Source of the DNA: an uncultured Flavobacteriaceae bacterium
GTDB taxonomy: Bacteria; Bacteroidota; Bacteroidia; Flavobacteriales; Flavobacteriaceae
Assembly (NCBI GenBank): GCA_947494205.1
Contig: CANLUH010000028.1
Location: 1 to 48,069 of the forward strand
Direction of reading: 5' to 3'
Length of the DNA stretch: 48,069 nt
Under the pieces are notes generated by a model, which was not told the origin of the DNA, did not search any database, and saw only the letters and a program-made list of their open reading frames with translations. This document shows positions 26,957 to 37,800 of this stretch, piece after piece; the first letter of the stretch is position 1; each line of letters starts with the position of its first letter. The position numbers and the translations under genes are program-made.

Positions 26957-29900
26957 CTAATTATTAGCACCTTCAGGTAGTTGTTGTATAAATAGATAAG
27001 TTCCAATTGGCGGTCCTCCAAATACAGAATTAGAAGGATTGTTAAATATATTATTTCTTATGATTAAAACATCTGTAGTTACACCAGAGAATACTGTATT
27101 ACCATCCATATTTATATCTGTTAGATGATAACCTGCTGAAGGGAATGTGCCTATAGGAGGGCCTCCAAACACAGAGTTGTTTGGATCGTTAAATACTTGG
27201 CTTCTTATAGCTGGAATCTCTGAAGCTGCTCCCAAATAATTTAATTGCCCATCTCCATTGACATCTCCTGCCCACATACCTAAAGTATTTATTGGCATAC
27301 CAAAAGTAGTTTGTGCATCTGTACCAAAGGTAATTGGGGTATTGGCGTCTGTAAAGTCTACGGTTGCTGTGGTTTGATTTATGGCCACTGTATTAGCAGT
27401 CATTATTCCAAGATGATTACGATGTTTAATTGTTATAAAGTAATTATTATATGGTATTGCTATAGAAAGTGGTGAAACCCCGTCTGTATCTACAATATTA
27501 CCATCTCTTTGCAGTAATGCCGATGTACTTGCTATAGTATTAGTATTATCGTTTTGGTCTCTAAATTCAACTAAAATCCAGTCTACTATATCTTTATCTG
27601 GACTACCACTACCGGAAGTTCCACCTGTATTAAATACAGTAGCATTACAGGTTAACTGGTCTAAATAAGGACTTGTTGTTGGTAGGTATCCACCAGTTCT
27701 TAAAAGGTCATTCATTAATCCTGGGTTTGAAGCTGTTAATAAAGGGCCTTCTAAGAATACTTTTGGTAGTAAACTAACGGTTGTTGCTGTCTCATAAGCG
27801 CCAACATCTATAGTGCTTCCTAAAATTCTAAATTGTCCAGTGACTTCATTAGCTTCTGTATTTAATGTATTATCTCCTGCATCTATTAAAACACTAGAAT
27901 TGGCAGGCATTAAACCATCATCTTGTGTCCCATAAATAGTGTCTGCTCCAGCTAAATCATTAGTATTAATAAATGGATTGCTAGAGAGTTGTGTGTATCC
28001 AGTTGGGGAACCATATTCTGAAGGTGCTTCTTCAGTATAATTATTTGTGCCTAATAAATTACCAGTAATTAGTTGTATATTATTGTTATAAAAAACAGAG
28101 TTATTTAATGTTATAGGGTTTCCAAATGTATATATGGCACTACCATTAGGCCCTTGATTGCCTACTAATGTGGTATTTCCAAAAAATGAAGCATTTGTTA
28201 TGGTGGCTGTACTAGCACTTTCTTTATAAATAGCACCACCTGCTCGTTCTGAATGGTTTTGGGTAAAGCCACAATTAATGATATTTGCATTGGTATTATC
28301 TAACAAAATAGCACCTCCATATCTTGGAATACTACTAGCATTAGCACTATTAATATTCGTGAAGTTAGCAGAAAAATAAGTGTTAGTAACCGTTAAAGCG
28401 CTATTCTTATTTAAAATAGCGCCACCATTAGTTCCTGTATTATTTTGTATAAATAAGGAATTCGTTATTATTAAAGGCCCAGTCTCATTATATATTGCAC
28501 CACCATCATGGCTAGACAGGTTACTATTAAAGGTACAATGGTCTATTGTTGTATTAGAGTTTCCAATAGAGTATACAGCTCCTCCTTGAAAATTAGAGTT
28601 AGAGTTAAACGTGGTATTGTTAATTGTAATGGTTGTATTACTATTATGAATGGCTCCTCCGTAGTCATTAGATGTAGCAGACAGGTCAGCTTTAGTGTTG
28701 AGTTCTATATTAGAATTTGAAACCGATGTAGTAGCATTGTTATTATATATAGCAGAGGCTTTTTGTTCACTCTCATTTTCTATAATATTAACTGTATTCA
28801 TTTGAAGCGCACTCGTTTCATTATAAATTGCTGGACCATGAAATCTATTAATTAAAAGCCCTTCAATAATTAACTCGGAATCGCAACAATTTTGGGGAAC
28901 AAAAGAGGCATTTCCTTTTGTAATTGTAAAACCATCAATAACAGTATCGCTATTGTCGTTAATAGATAGAATGATATGCCTAATATTATCTGTAGTGTCA
29001 TTTAAAACACCAATATCTCCACTTAATGTTGTTACATTAACAGATGGATTTCGTTCGTTTAATTGTGTTTCGGTGCCATTAAATCCGCCATACAGTTTAA
29101 CGCCATTTACTAGATGAAACGTAAAATCGCGATCCGTTAAAGGAATAGGGGTTGAACCTCCTAAAGTTGTTATGTCTCTAGGAACGGCACTAGGATAGTA
29201 CGTTCCCGATGCTACCCATATTTCGTTAGTTGCGCCACAGTTTTGTGCTAGATTTAAAGCTTCTTGTAATGAGGTAAAAGCATTAGTCCAGCTTTCTCCT
29301 GTATTGTTACCCATAGCATTACTATTTACATATACTACAGGTAAAGGAAAAGCCGTTACCGTTACTGTAGCTGTGCATGTACCTTGTATTCCTTCTGAAT
29401 CTGTGACTGTTAATGTAACGGTATTATTTCCTATGTTTAAACAGGTAAAAGTATCTATATTTATAGCACTTGAAGCAATGGTTTTACCACAATTACCAAA
29501 AGAACCATTTTCAATAGCATCTGCAGTTATTGTTGCATTCCCAGTAGCATCTAATTGAACGGTAATATCTTGACATACTACTGTTGGGGGTGTATCTGCT
29601 GGTCCACCATCAAATATGGTCCAATTAAATGTATCTATTATATTTTGTCTTTCAGCATAAGCAGAACAGTATTTGGAGTTGGTTCCAAAGGCTACATCGT
29701 TTTGTAAAGTTAATGCACTCCATTGTATAAGCATAGTATCGTAATTTGCAGTAGAGAGCGCAGATCCATTGAACATATTACTCATATTATTTACATTACT
29801 AATGTTCCAATTGCTTAGGTTCTGATTAAATTGCTGTGCATTAAGAAACATTTGCCCCATATTGTCTATAGTACTAACATCCCAATTACTTATATCTTGG

Positions 29901-31627
29901 TTAAATAATGATGCTCCAAAAAACATACTAAATAGACTTGTTACATTAGATAAATTAGGGGTGTCTGTTGCATTACTAACTAAGTTACTACAGTTTCTAA
30001 ATGCAAAGTACATAGTCGTCCAAGAGTCTAAACCCCATTGGTCTATGCTAATAATTTTATCTCTGTCTCCATTGTTATTAAAATACATGTGTGGAAATTG
30101 ACCTCTTAATGTAACGGTATACGTTCCAGGAGTAGCGTAGGTGTGTACAATGGTATCTGTAATATTATAATCGCAAGTACCATCACCCCAGTTAACACTA
30201 TAGTTATATGGGCCAGAAAACGAAGCTGTGGTAATTGTAATTTGGTTATCGTTAGATGTGCCTGTGTTGTCTGTTTTCCATGTTGAAATAAAGGAGTCAG
30301 AGCAATTTTTACCACCATCGATTACATCCCAATCATAGTTAGAGATTATTAATGTATTTGCAGCCTCACCAAAACAATAGGTACTTGTTCCTCCATGAAA
30401 AGGGACATTGTATTGTAATGTTTGTTCACTCCAACCTTTTAAAGTGCGATCATAATTTTCGGTAGATAGTTGTACACCGTTAAACATGTCTTGCATTGAA
30501 GTAACATTGCCAACAAGCCAACCTCCTATGTTTTGGTCAAAGTTGGTGGCTTCTTTAAACATGGTATTCATATTACTTACTAAGCTAGTGTTCCAGCTTC
30601 CAGTTACAGAATTGTAATTTATATTTTGATTAAATGCAGCGGCTTTGTTAAACATCCATTCCATATTGGTAACGACAGAGGTGTTCCATGTTGTAATATC
30701 TCCATTAAATGCTGTCGCTTCATTAAACATGAAAGACATATCTTCTACCAAGGCAGTATTCCAGTTATTCAAATTTTGATTGAAGGCACTATTTTCTGAA
30801 AACATTGACGACATGTCTGTAACCTTTTCGGTATTCCAATTGCCTATATTTTGATTAAAAGTACTGGCTTCGCTAAACATACCACTCATGCTTTCTACGT
30901 TACCAACATTCCAATTACCTATGTTTCTATTAAAAGCCGAAGCAGTATTAAACATATCATCCATGGTGTTTACACTACTAACATCCCAGCTATTTGTTCC
31001 AGACTTGTAACTAATGTCTTGATTAAAGTTAGAGGCTCCCAAAAACATGCCTTCCATAGTTAATGCATTGCTAGTATTCCATAAACTAATATCACCATTA
31101 AAATTAGTGGCACCAAAGAATACAAAAGACATATCTTCTATTGTACTGGTATCCCAAGTATTTAAATCATTATTAAGACTGGAACAGTTACCAAACATTC
31201 CAAATAGAGATGTTGTAATAGAAAGGTTAGGCGCACCTGCACCATTTAAAATGTTCAGGTTGGTACAGCCTAAAAAAGCAAATTCCATAGAAGTCCATTG
31301 TGTAGTTCCCCATTGTTGTATAGCTAATATCTTTGGAGCATCTGCACTATCATTAAAATAAATACGCGGAAACATGCCTGTGATTGTTACGGTTTGCATG
31401 CCAGTAACATTGTAGGTGTGCGTTGCATTTCCTGTATATACTGTAGGATCTGTTGTGCCATCTCCCCAATTAACAGTATAGCTATAAGTCTCTCCTGTAA
31501 ATGTAGGTATAGTAATACTTTCTCCACTTGTTGTTTGCCAAGTGGTTATGAAATCTTGTGAAGAAACAATGTTAGTAATAAAGATTAATAATACAATGAA
31601 AACAGGTGTAGAGTTAATATTTTTCAT
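26957..31627 (-). CDS. Giant secreted surface protein (1556 aa): two FNQ-type repeat arrays, HYR, beta-helix, QLP-end module
   Basis: The signal peptide ends IVSSQ. The protein then carries a PKD-like strand (VNWGDGTTDPTVYTG), followed by an array of about 25-residue DUF285/BspA-type repeats built on MF..A..FNQNIGNWN (about residues 100-390). A second PKD-like piece plus a shorter array covers about 445-660, and a HYR-like unit starts near 681 (VVCQDITVQLD). A long right-handed beta-helix spans 761-1240 (GGAIYNE and GGAIYKE turns), and the shared C-terminal module begins near 1287. The last residues are QLPEGANN. DUF285 repeats are typical of surface proteins in Bacteroidota and Mycoplasma. 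The upstream TACGTA trio and TAAATTTG box mark it as the first gene of its unit. Confidence 0.88.
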   Translation of the reverse strand: MKNINSTPVFIVLLIFITNIVSSQDFITTWQTTSGESITIPTFTGETYSYTVNWGDGTTDPTVYTGNATHTYNVTGMQTVTITGMFPRIYFNDSADAPKILAIQQWGTTQWTSMEFAFLGCTNLNILNGAGAPNLSITTSLFGMFGNCSSLNNDLNTWDTSTIEDMSFVFFGATNFNGDISLWNTSNALTMEGMFLGASNFNQDISYKSGTNSWDVSSVNTMDDMFNTASAFNRNIGNWNVGNVESMSGMFSEASTFNQNIGNWNTEKVTDMSSMFSENSAFNQNLNNWNTALVEDMSFMFNEATAFNGDITTWNTSVVTNMEWMFNKAAAFNQNINYNSVTGSWNTSLVSNMNTMFKEATNFDQNIGGWLVGNVTSMQDMFNGVQLSTENYDRTLKGWSEQTLQYNVPFHGGTSTYCFGEAANTLIISNYDWDVIDGGKNCSDSFISTWKTDNTGTSNDNQITITTASFSGPYNYSVNWGDGTCDYNITDTIVHTYATPGTYTVTLRGQFPHMYFNNNGDRDKIISIDQWGLDSWTTMYFAFRNCSNLVSNATDTPNLSNVTSLFSMFFGASLFNQDISNWDVSTIDNMGQMFLNAQQFNQNLSNWNISNVNNMSNMFNGSALSTANYDTMLIQWSALTLQNDVAFGTNSKYCSAYAERQNIIDTFNWTIFDGGPADTPPTVVCQDITVQLDATGNATITADAIENGSFGNCGKTIASSAINIDTFTCLNIGNNTVTLTVTDSEGIQGTCTATVTVTAFPLPVVYVNSNAMGNNTGESWTNAFTSLQEALNLAQNCGATNEIWVASGTYYPSAVPRDITTLGGSTPIPLTDRDFTFHLVNGVKLYGGFNGTETQLNERNPSVNVTTLSGDIGVLNDTTDNIRHIILSINDNSDTVIDGFTITKGNASFVPQNCCDSELIIEGLLINRFHGPAIYNETSALQMNTVNIIENESEQKASAIYNNNATTSVSNSNIELNTKADLSATSNDYGGAIHNSNTTITINNTTFNSNSNFQGGAVYSIGNSNTTIDHCTFNSNLSSHDGGAIYNETGPLIITNSLFIQNNTGTNGGAILNKNSALTVTNTYFSANFTNINSANASSIPRYGGAILLDNTNANIINCGFTQNHSERAGGAIYKESASTATITNASFFGNTTLVGNQGPNGSAIYTFGNPITLNNSVFYNNNIQLITGNLLGTNNYTEEAPSEYGSPTGYTQLSSNPFINTNDLAGADTIYGTQDDGLMPANSSVLIDAGDNTLNTEANEVTGQFRILGSTIDVGAYETATTVSLLPKVFLEGPLLTASNPGLMNDLLRTGGYLPTTSPYLDQLTCNATVFNTGGTSGSGSPDKDIVDWILVEFRDQNDNTNTIASTSALLQRDGNIVDTDGVSPLSIAIPYNNYFITIKHRNHLGIMTANTVAINQTTATVDFTDANTPITFGTDAQTTFGMPINTLGMWAGDVNGDGQLNYLGAASEIPAIRSQVFNDPNNSVFGGPPIGTFPSAGYHLTDINMDGNTVFSGVTTDVLIIRNNIFNNPSNSVFGGPPIGTYLFIQQLPEGANN
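26963..27334. repeat. Near-identical 3'-end block, copy 2 of 3
   Basis: This is the end of the 1556-residue gene, almost the same at DNA level as 21676-22048. The reading frame is kept, with one additional Asn codon at the very end. The close match between two otherwise different genes points to recent copying or gene conversion. Confidence 0.85.
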
Positions 31628-31653
31628 AAAATATATAAATGTTTAATCGCATT

Positions 31654-31661
31654 CAAATTTA
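31654..31661 (-). promoter_or_regulatory. Promoter -7 box (TAAATTTG) of the 1556-residue gene
   Basis: Minus-strand TAAATTTG is an exact TAnnTTTG match 27 bp before the start codon. No TTG lies at the usual distance upstream. Instead the first TACGTA box begins 23 bp upstream of the -7 box, the arrangement expected of an activator-dependent promoter. Confidence 0.7.
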
Positions 31662-31684
31662 CAGCTTACAGTTAAGAGCTAAAA

Positions 31685-31729
31685 TACGTATCAACAACAA
31701 AAACTACGTAGGCTTACGTAGTTTTTGTT
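31685..31729 (-). promoter_or_regulatory. TACGTA triple-box element, copy B
   Basis: Three TACGTA boxes lie at 31685-31690, 31705-31710 and 31715-31720, with spacers of 14 and 4 bp. The last two are the core of a perfect 15-bp inverted repeat (31696-31710 with 31715-31729, loop GGCT). The same three boxes with the same spacing occur at 42927-42962 ahead of the other adhesin unit. Confidence 0.75.
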
Positions 31730-31899
31730 ATTAATTTGGATGCAATACATTATAGTCTTTAAAGCTATTAGAAATTCTTTTAATGGTTATAATATAAGCT
31801 AATAAATTCTGGCTTAATCTATCGTTGGATTTCTATTTTAGCGTAAATTGAATGTATTATTTCTCATAAGAAACCTAAATTATAAATGTTGTTTTTATA

Positions 31900-34800
31900 T
31901 TAATTAGCGCCTTCAGGTAATTGTTGTACAAATAGATAGGTTCCAATTGGTGGTCCACTAAATACAGAGTTAGAAGGGTTGTTAAATACATTGTCTCTTA
32001 TATTTAAAACATCTGTTGTTACACCAGAGAACACTGTATTACCATCCATATTTATATCTGTTAAATGATAACCTTCTGAAGGGAATGTTCCAATAGGTGG
32101 CCCGCTAAATACAGAGTTGTTAGGGTCGTTAAAGACTTGACTTCTTATGGATGGAATCTCTGAAGCTGCTCCCAAATAATTTAAACGTCCATCTCCATTG
32201 GCATCTCCTGCCCACATACCAAAAGTATTTATTGGCATACCAAAAGTAGTTTGTGCATCTGTACCAAAGGTAATTGGCGTAGTGGCATCTGTGAAATTTA
32301 TAGGTGTTGCTGTACCATTAAGTGCTATTGTATTCATAGTCATAACACCCAAATGATTACGATGCTTTAAAGTAACATAATGGTTTTTATAAGGTATTAA
32401 AAAGTCTATGCTAGAAACACCATCAATACTAACAATATCTCCATCACGTTGTAATAGGGCAGAGGTAGCTGTTATAATTTGTGTATTATCGTTTTCATCG
32501 CGTAATTCTAACCAGATCCAATCTACAATATCGTCTTCTGGTAAACCTGTGGTTGCCGTTCCTCCAGTATTAAATACCGAAGCATTACAAGTTAAGCCAT
32601 CTGTATAAGGTGAAGTTGTTGGTAATAAATTAGCAACTCTTAAATCGTCACGCATTAAACCGTTTGTAGTCCCTAATAAAGCACCTTGTAAAAATACTTT
32701 TGGAGCTACCACCAATTTAGATTGAAACTCGTAAGCACCAACATCTATGTTAGCACCAAGATTTCTTATGTTTCCTGTGATATCTGTTGTAGTAGTATTT
32801 AAAGAAGTATTACCAGCATCTACCAATACGCCAGTTTCTAGAGGCATTAAACCATCGTCTGGCGTACCCAAAATATTATCTGCGCCATCAGCATCTGCGC
32901 TATTAATAAAAGGATCTGTTGCAACATTAAAGAAATTATTAACACCTGTAATGCTACCTAAAATATCTCCTAGATTATTATTAAATGTAACAGAATTATT
33001 AATTTCTAAACTTGCACCCGTATTTTCTATACCATATGCAGTTTGAGTATTAGTAATTGTTGCGTTATTTACTATCACAGTTCCTGAGGACGTATTCTTA
33101 AATATACCTCCAGTAAAATGACCTACGTTAGCCTCTAAAAGTATATTAGTAAATGTAGCATTAGATGTACCTTGTATACTTATTCCTGTTCCATTACCAA
33201 CATGTCTGTTTTCATTATTGGATATAATACAATTTCTCGTAGTAAGATTAGAATTTATAAGTACTAAGCCACAGCCAGTATCATAACTTAATGTTGTATT
33301 TTCAATAACAACATCATGAATTGTATTTATATCATTTGTAGTACCGTTAAAAAATCCTAATGATATACCATCTTTTATATGAAAACCATCTAAAACGGTA
33401 TTTGCATTGTCGTTTAAAGACATTACAACAATATTGGAGTTGTCTTGAGTGCTAGAGCTACCTATCGCTCCACTTAAAATGGTTTTATTTAATTCTAAAT
33501 TTCTTTCAGAAACTGCAGTTTCATTACCAGAAAACCCACCATAAAGTGCGACACCATCTACTAAATGAAAGGTGTTTAACTTTATACCTGGAGATACTAT
33601 TCCGTAATCTGAAACCTCACGTGGATGGACACTAGGTTTATAAGTCCCTGCTGCTACCCAAATGTCTTGTATATCTGTACAATTTGAAGCAAATGTGATG
33701 GCCTTTTGTAAATCGTTATACGCATTTGCCCAATCTGTACCATCATTGTTTCCTGTGGCTAACGCGTTAACATATAATCGGGTTTGGTTATAATCTACAA
33801 CAGTGACTTGAGCCGTTTGCGAGGCTACGTTTCCAGAAAGATCTGTTACGCTAAGTGTTACCGTATTTACGCCTACCATAGAGCCATCAAAAGTGTCTAT
33901 GTCTAAAGATAGTGATGCAATACCACAATTATCACCCGAAAAATTATCTACATCTTCTGGTAGTATTGTTACGGGTACGCTACACGTTAAGCTTACAGTA
34001 ATGTCTTGTGTAAATACTAAAGGTAAATCAGTATCAAAAATGACATTATCAGTATTTAGCCAATTACTTGTAGTGCCTGTTAATGCCACATTGGTTAATT
34101 GTATGTCGTTGGCATTGTTTGTTTGGTCTGTAACAGTAGTTATAGCAAAGTTATCTGCACTATCTACAGCTTGATTAAAATTATAATAGGCTAATAAATC
34201 TGCTCCAGAAGCCGAAGGCATACAGCTAGCTGTACCCTGTTCTTTAACTGTGTTCCATATTCGTATATCTCCAATATCGCCTTTAAAATATTCACTTCCG
34301 GGAAAATCGATACCTATATATAAATTTAAGTTGGAACCGGTTGCAGTACCAAACTCTGAAGCAAAATTACCCATAAATTCACCATCAATATACAGTCTTG
34401 TAAAACCAGAATCATCATCGCTCACGGTAATGTTATACCATTGGTCTTCGTTAAAAGCAAAGGGAATTGTTAAGTAGCTACTTCCGTTCCAGAATCCAAT
34501 ACCAGATAAGTTTTCTAATAAATTAAATAGATATTTAGTACTACCTCCATTACTACTGCGATAGCATAAAATGGTTTGCTTAGTCGTTTTTGTTTGTGGT
34601 TTAATACGCATTTCTATAGTACCTGTAGTAATATCTAAAATGGAAGGATTTGTAGCCACAGCATAATCGTCTATACCATCAAAATTAAAAGCGGTTGCAG
34701 AAGATTCTGTTATGCCTATATTTAAGGTTGCATTAGCTGTTGTTGGATTAAAACTGTCTGTAAGTAGTAATGAGAAGCTCTCGCCTAGAATATTGTTTGT

Positions 34801-37800
34801 TCCATTAGTAAGGTCTTGGGCTGTTCCTGTTGGGTCATAGTTGTACGATACCAAGCCAGACGTATCATTGAAGTTAGTAATTGTTAAAACACCGTATGTT
34901 CCATTTACGGCTATTGGTGTTGTTGCGCTTGCAAGTAGTTCGGCTTTAGTAATTATTGTAGTGTTAATTTGTAAACTGGCTAAGCCTTCTGTTGTAATAA
35001 GACTAAAATCGCCATTAACAGTATTATTTTCTGGAACTAAAATATCATCATTATTTGGGCCTACAGTGTCATCATTAGGTATTACTATTGTTGGTGGATT
35101 GGCAATAACAGTTAGTGCTACGGAAGTTGGAGTGTAGTCTATTGTCCAGCTTCTGTTATTTGTTAACGTTGGTAATAGCGTATTTGTAAATGTCCCTGTT
35201 AGTGTATTTCCTGTTAAAAAGGTAAAACTATCACCTACTACTGGTAAATAATTATTTAATAAAGTAACCTCTAATGTACCGTCTATAGCTGCTGTGCCAT
35301 TTACTGTTACTATATCGAATGTGGTAGCATTTTCTAATTCTATTTGTAAGCTAGCTGTTGTTTGGGCTAAATAATTGTTATTAAAAGTATACGTGCCAGG
35401 AGAATTCCCAGGACTTAACGTACCAGCATTTGTAAAATCTTCGGTATGACTTGTGTTGTTTCCAGAAAGTACACCTATATTATTTAATGTCCCTGTATTA
35501 TTTAGTATTCCGGAGTTATCAAATATATTATTATTGGTAAACGCTCCATTATTAACTAATGCACCATTATTAGTATAGGTACCTGTGTTTATAATAGCAC
35601 CGTCATTAATTAAGGTAGACGGCATGCCATTATCTGATACATCTATGACTAAAGTAGCTCTGTTATCTATAACGCCAGTTTCTGAATTATAGAGGGTAGA
35701 AAGAACAGGAGAACCAAATGCAATTGTGCTAAGTGTTCCTTTATTTAATATTGTACCGTTATTTATAAACGTATCATTTGACATACCGGCTATGCCATCT
35801 GGTAATATTTCAATGATATTATTATTTACTATTTTTCTACTGAACCTAAATCCAGTCTCTCCTCCGTAAATTTTCACGATGCCTTCATTGGTAAACGTTT
35901 GGCTATCAAAATACATACTTATTCTTTTAGTAATTATGGTACCTGTATTGGTAAGTAAACCAAAATCTCGAATGACTATATGCCCCGTTGTGATTCCTTC
36001 ATTTGCAAAACTCCCAGAACCTTCATATGATCCATTAAATTCATTTGTATTAAGGAATACACCATCATTAATTAGAGTATTATTAATAGTAAACACACCA
36101 TGATTTGCAATAGTTCCCTGATTTGGAAAAGAAAAAGGTATATTAAAAACGCCTGTGTTATTTATCGTTCCTGTGTTGGTATTAGAAGAACTAGATGCAA
36201 GTGTTAATGTAAGCGTACCATGATTTGTAAATGTAGCCTGATTTCTAAACAAATGCATGGAGGTGTTATCGGTAACCTCGAAATTTGCATTGGTGTTATT
36301 TACTACAGTTCCTGCGTTTGTAAATGTTGCATTGGTGTTATTAAGTGTACCAAAATTGTTAAGTGTACCTAATGCGAGCGTAGTTACTGTACCAGAATTG
36401 GTTATACTACCCGTTGCTTGGTTACTTGCAGTACCAGAAGTACTTAACGTTCCTGTAGTACCCATAGTGATGGTTCCAGCATTCGTGAAAGTTCCTAATT
36501 CGAGCGTAGTTATTGTACCAGCATTAGTTATACTACCCGTTGATTGATTGCTTGTAGTACCAGAAGTACTTAACGTTCCCATAGCCTCAATAGCTATGGA
36601 ACCCCCGTTGTTAAGTGCGTTGCTATTTGTAATTGTTCCATTATTAACTAATGCACCATTATTAGTATAGGTACCTGTGTTTATAATAGCACCGTCATTG
36701 ATTAAGGTAGACGGCATGCCATTATCTGATACATCTATGACTAAAGTAGCTCTGTTATCTATAACGCCAGTTTCTGAATTATGGAGGGTAGAAAGAACAG
36801 GGAAACCAAATGCAATTGTGCTAAGTGTTCCTTTATTTAATATTGTACCGTTATTTATAAACGTATCATTTGCCATACCGGCTATGCCATCTGGTAATAT
36901 TTCAATGATATTATTATTTACTATTTTTCTACTGAACCTAAATCCAGTCTCTCCTCCGTAAATTTTCACGATGCCTTCATTGGTAAACGTTTGGCTATCA
37001 AAATACATACTTATTCTTTTAGTAATTATGGTACCTGTATTGGTAAGTAAACCAAAATCTCGAATGACTATATGCCCCGTTGTGATTCCTTCATTTGCAA
37101 AACTCCCAGAACCTTCATATGATCCATTAAATTCATTTGTATTAAGGAATACACCATCATTAAATAGAACACTATTAATAGTAAACACACCATGATTTGC
37201 AATAGTTCCCTGATTTGGAAAATAAGAATCATTAGGTATATCAAAAACGCCTGTGTTATTTATCGTTCCTGTGTTGGTATTAGAAGAACTAGATGCAAGT
37301 GTTAATGTAAGTGTACCATGATTTGTAAATGTAGCCTGATTTCTAAACAAATGCATGGGGGTGTTATCGGTAACTTCAAAATTTGCATTGGTGTTATTTA
37401 CTACAGTTCCTGCGTTTGTAAATGTTGCATTGGTGTTATTAATTGTGCCAAAATTATTAAGTGTACCTAATGCGTTAATAGTTACTGTACCAGAATTGGT
37501 TATACTACCCGTAGCTTGATTGTCTATAGTTTCAGAAATAGTAAGTGTTCCTTGTGTTTCAATATTTATAATTCCTACGTTCGAGAATGCTACCGTATTT
37601 GTATATACGCCGTTACAGTTTAAGGTTCCTGTATTATTAAATATATTATTGTTTGTGTAATTACCATTATTTGTAAATAATAAAGGGTTATTAAGGGTAC
37701 CATTATTTGTAATAGTACCATTGTTTTCTATAGTACCTTCATTTGTGTAGGTACCTAAATTTAGCATAGTACCAGCTGCAGCAATAGTAAGCGTTCCCGT

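Noticed and set aside
31696..31729. 15-bp perfect hairpin read as a simple terminator of the 2242-residue gene
   Set aside because: It has a T-run and could stop transcription, but the TACGTA boxes and their spacing recur in copy A, where the outer stem is not kept. A binding-site reading explains both copies. A double role is still possible.
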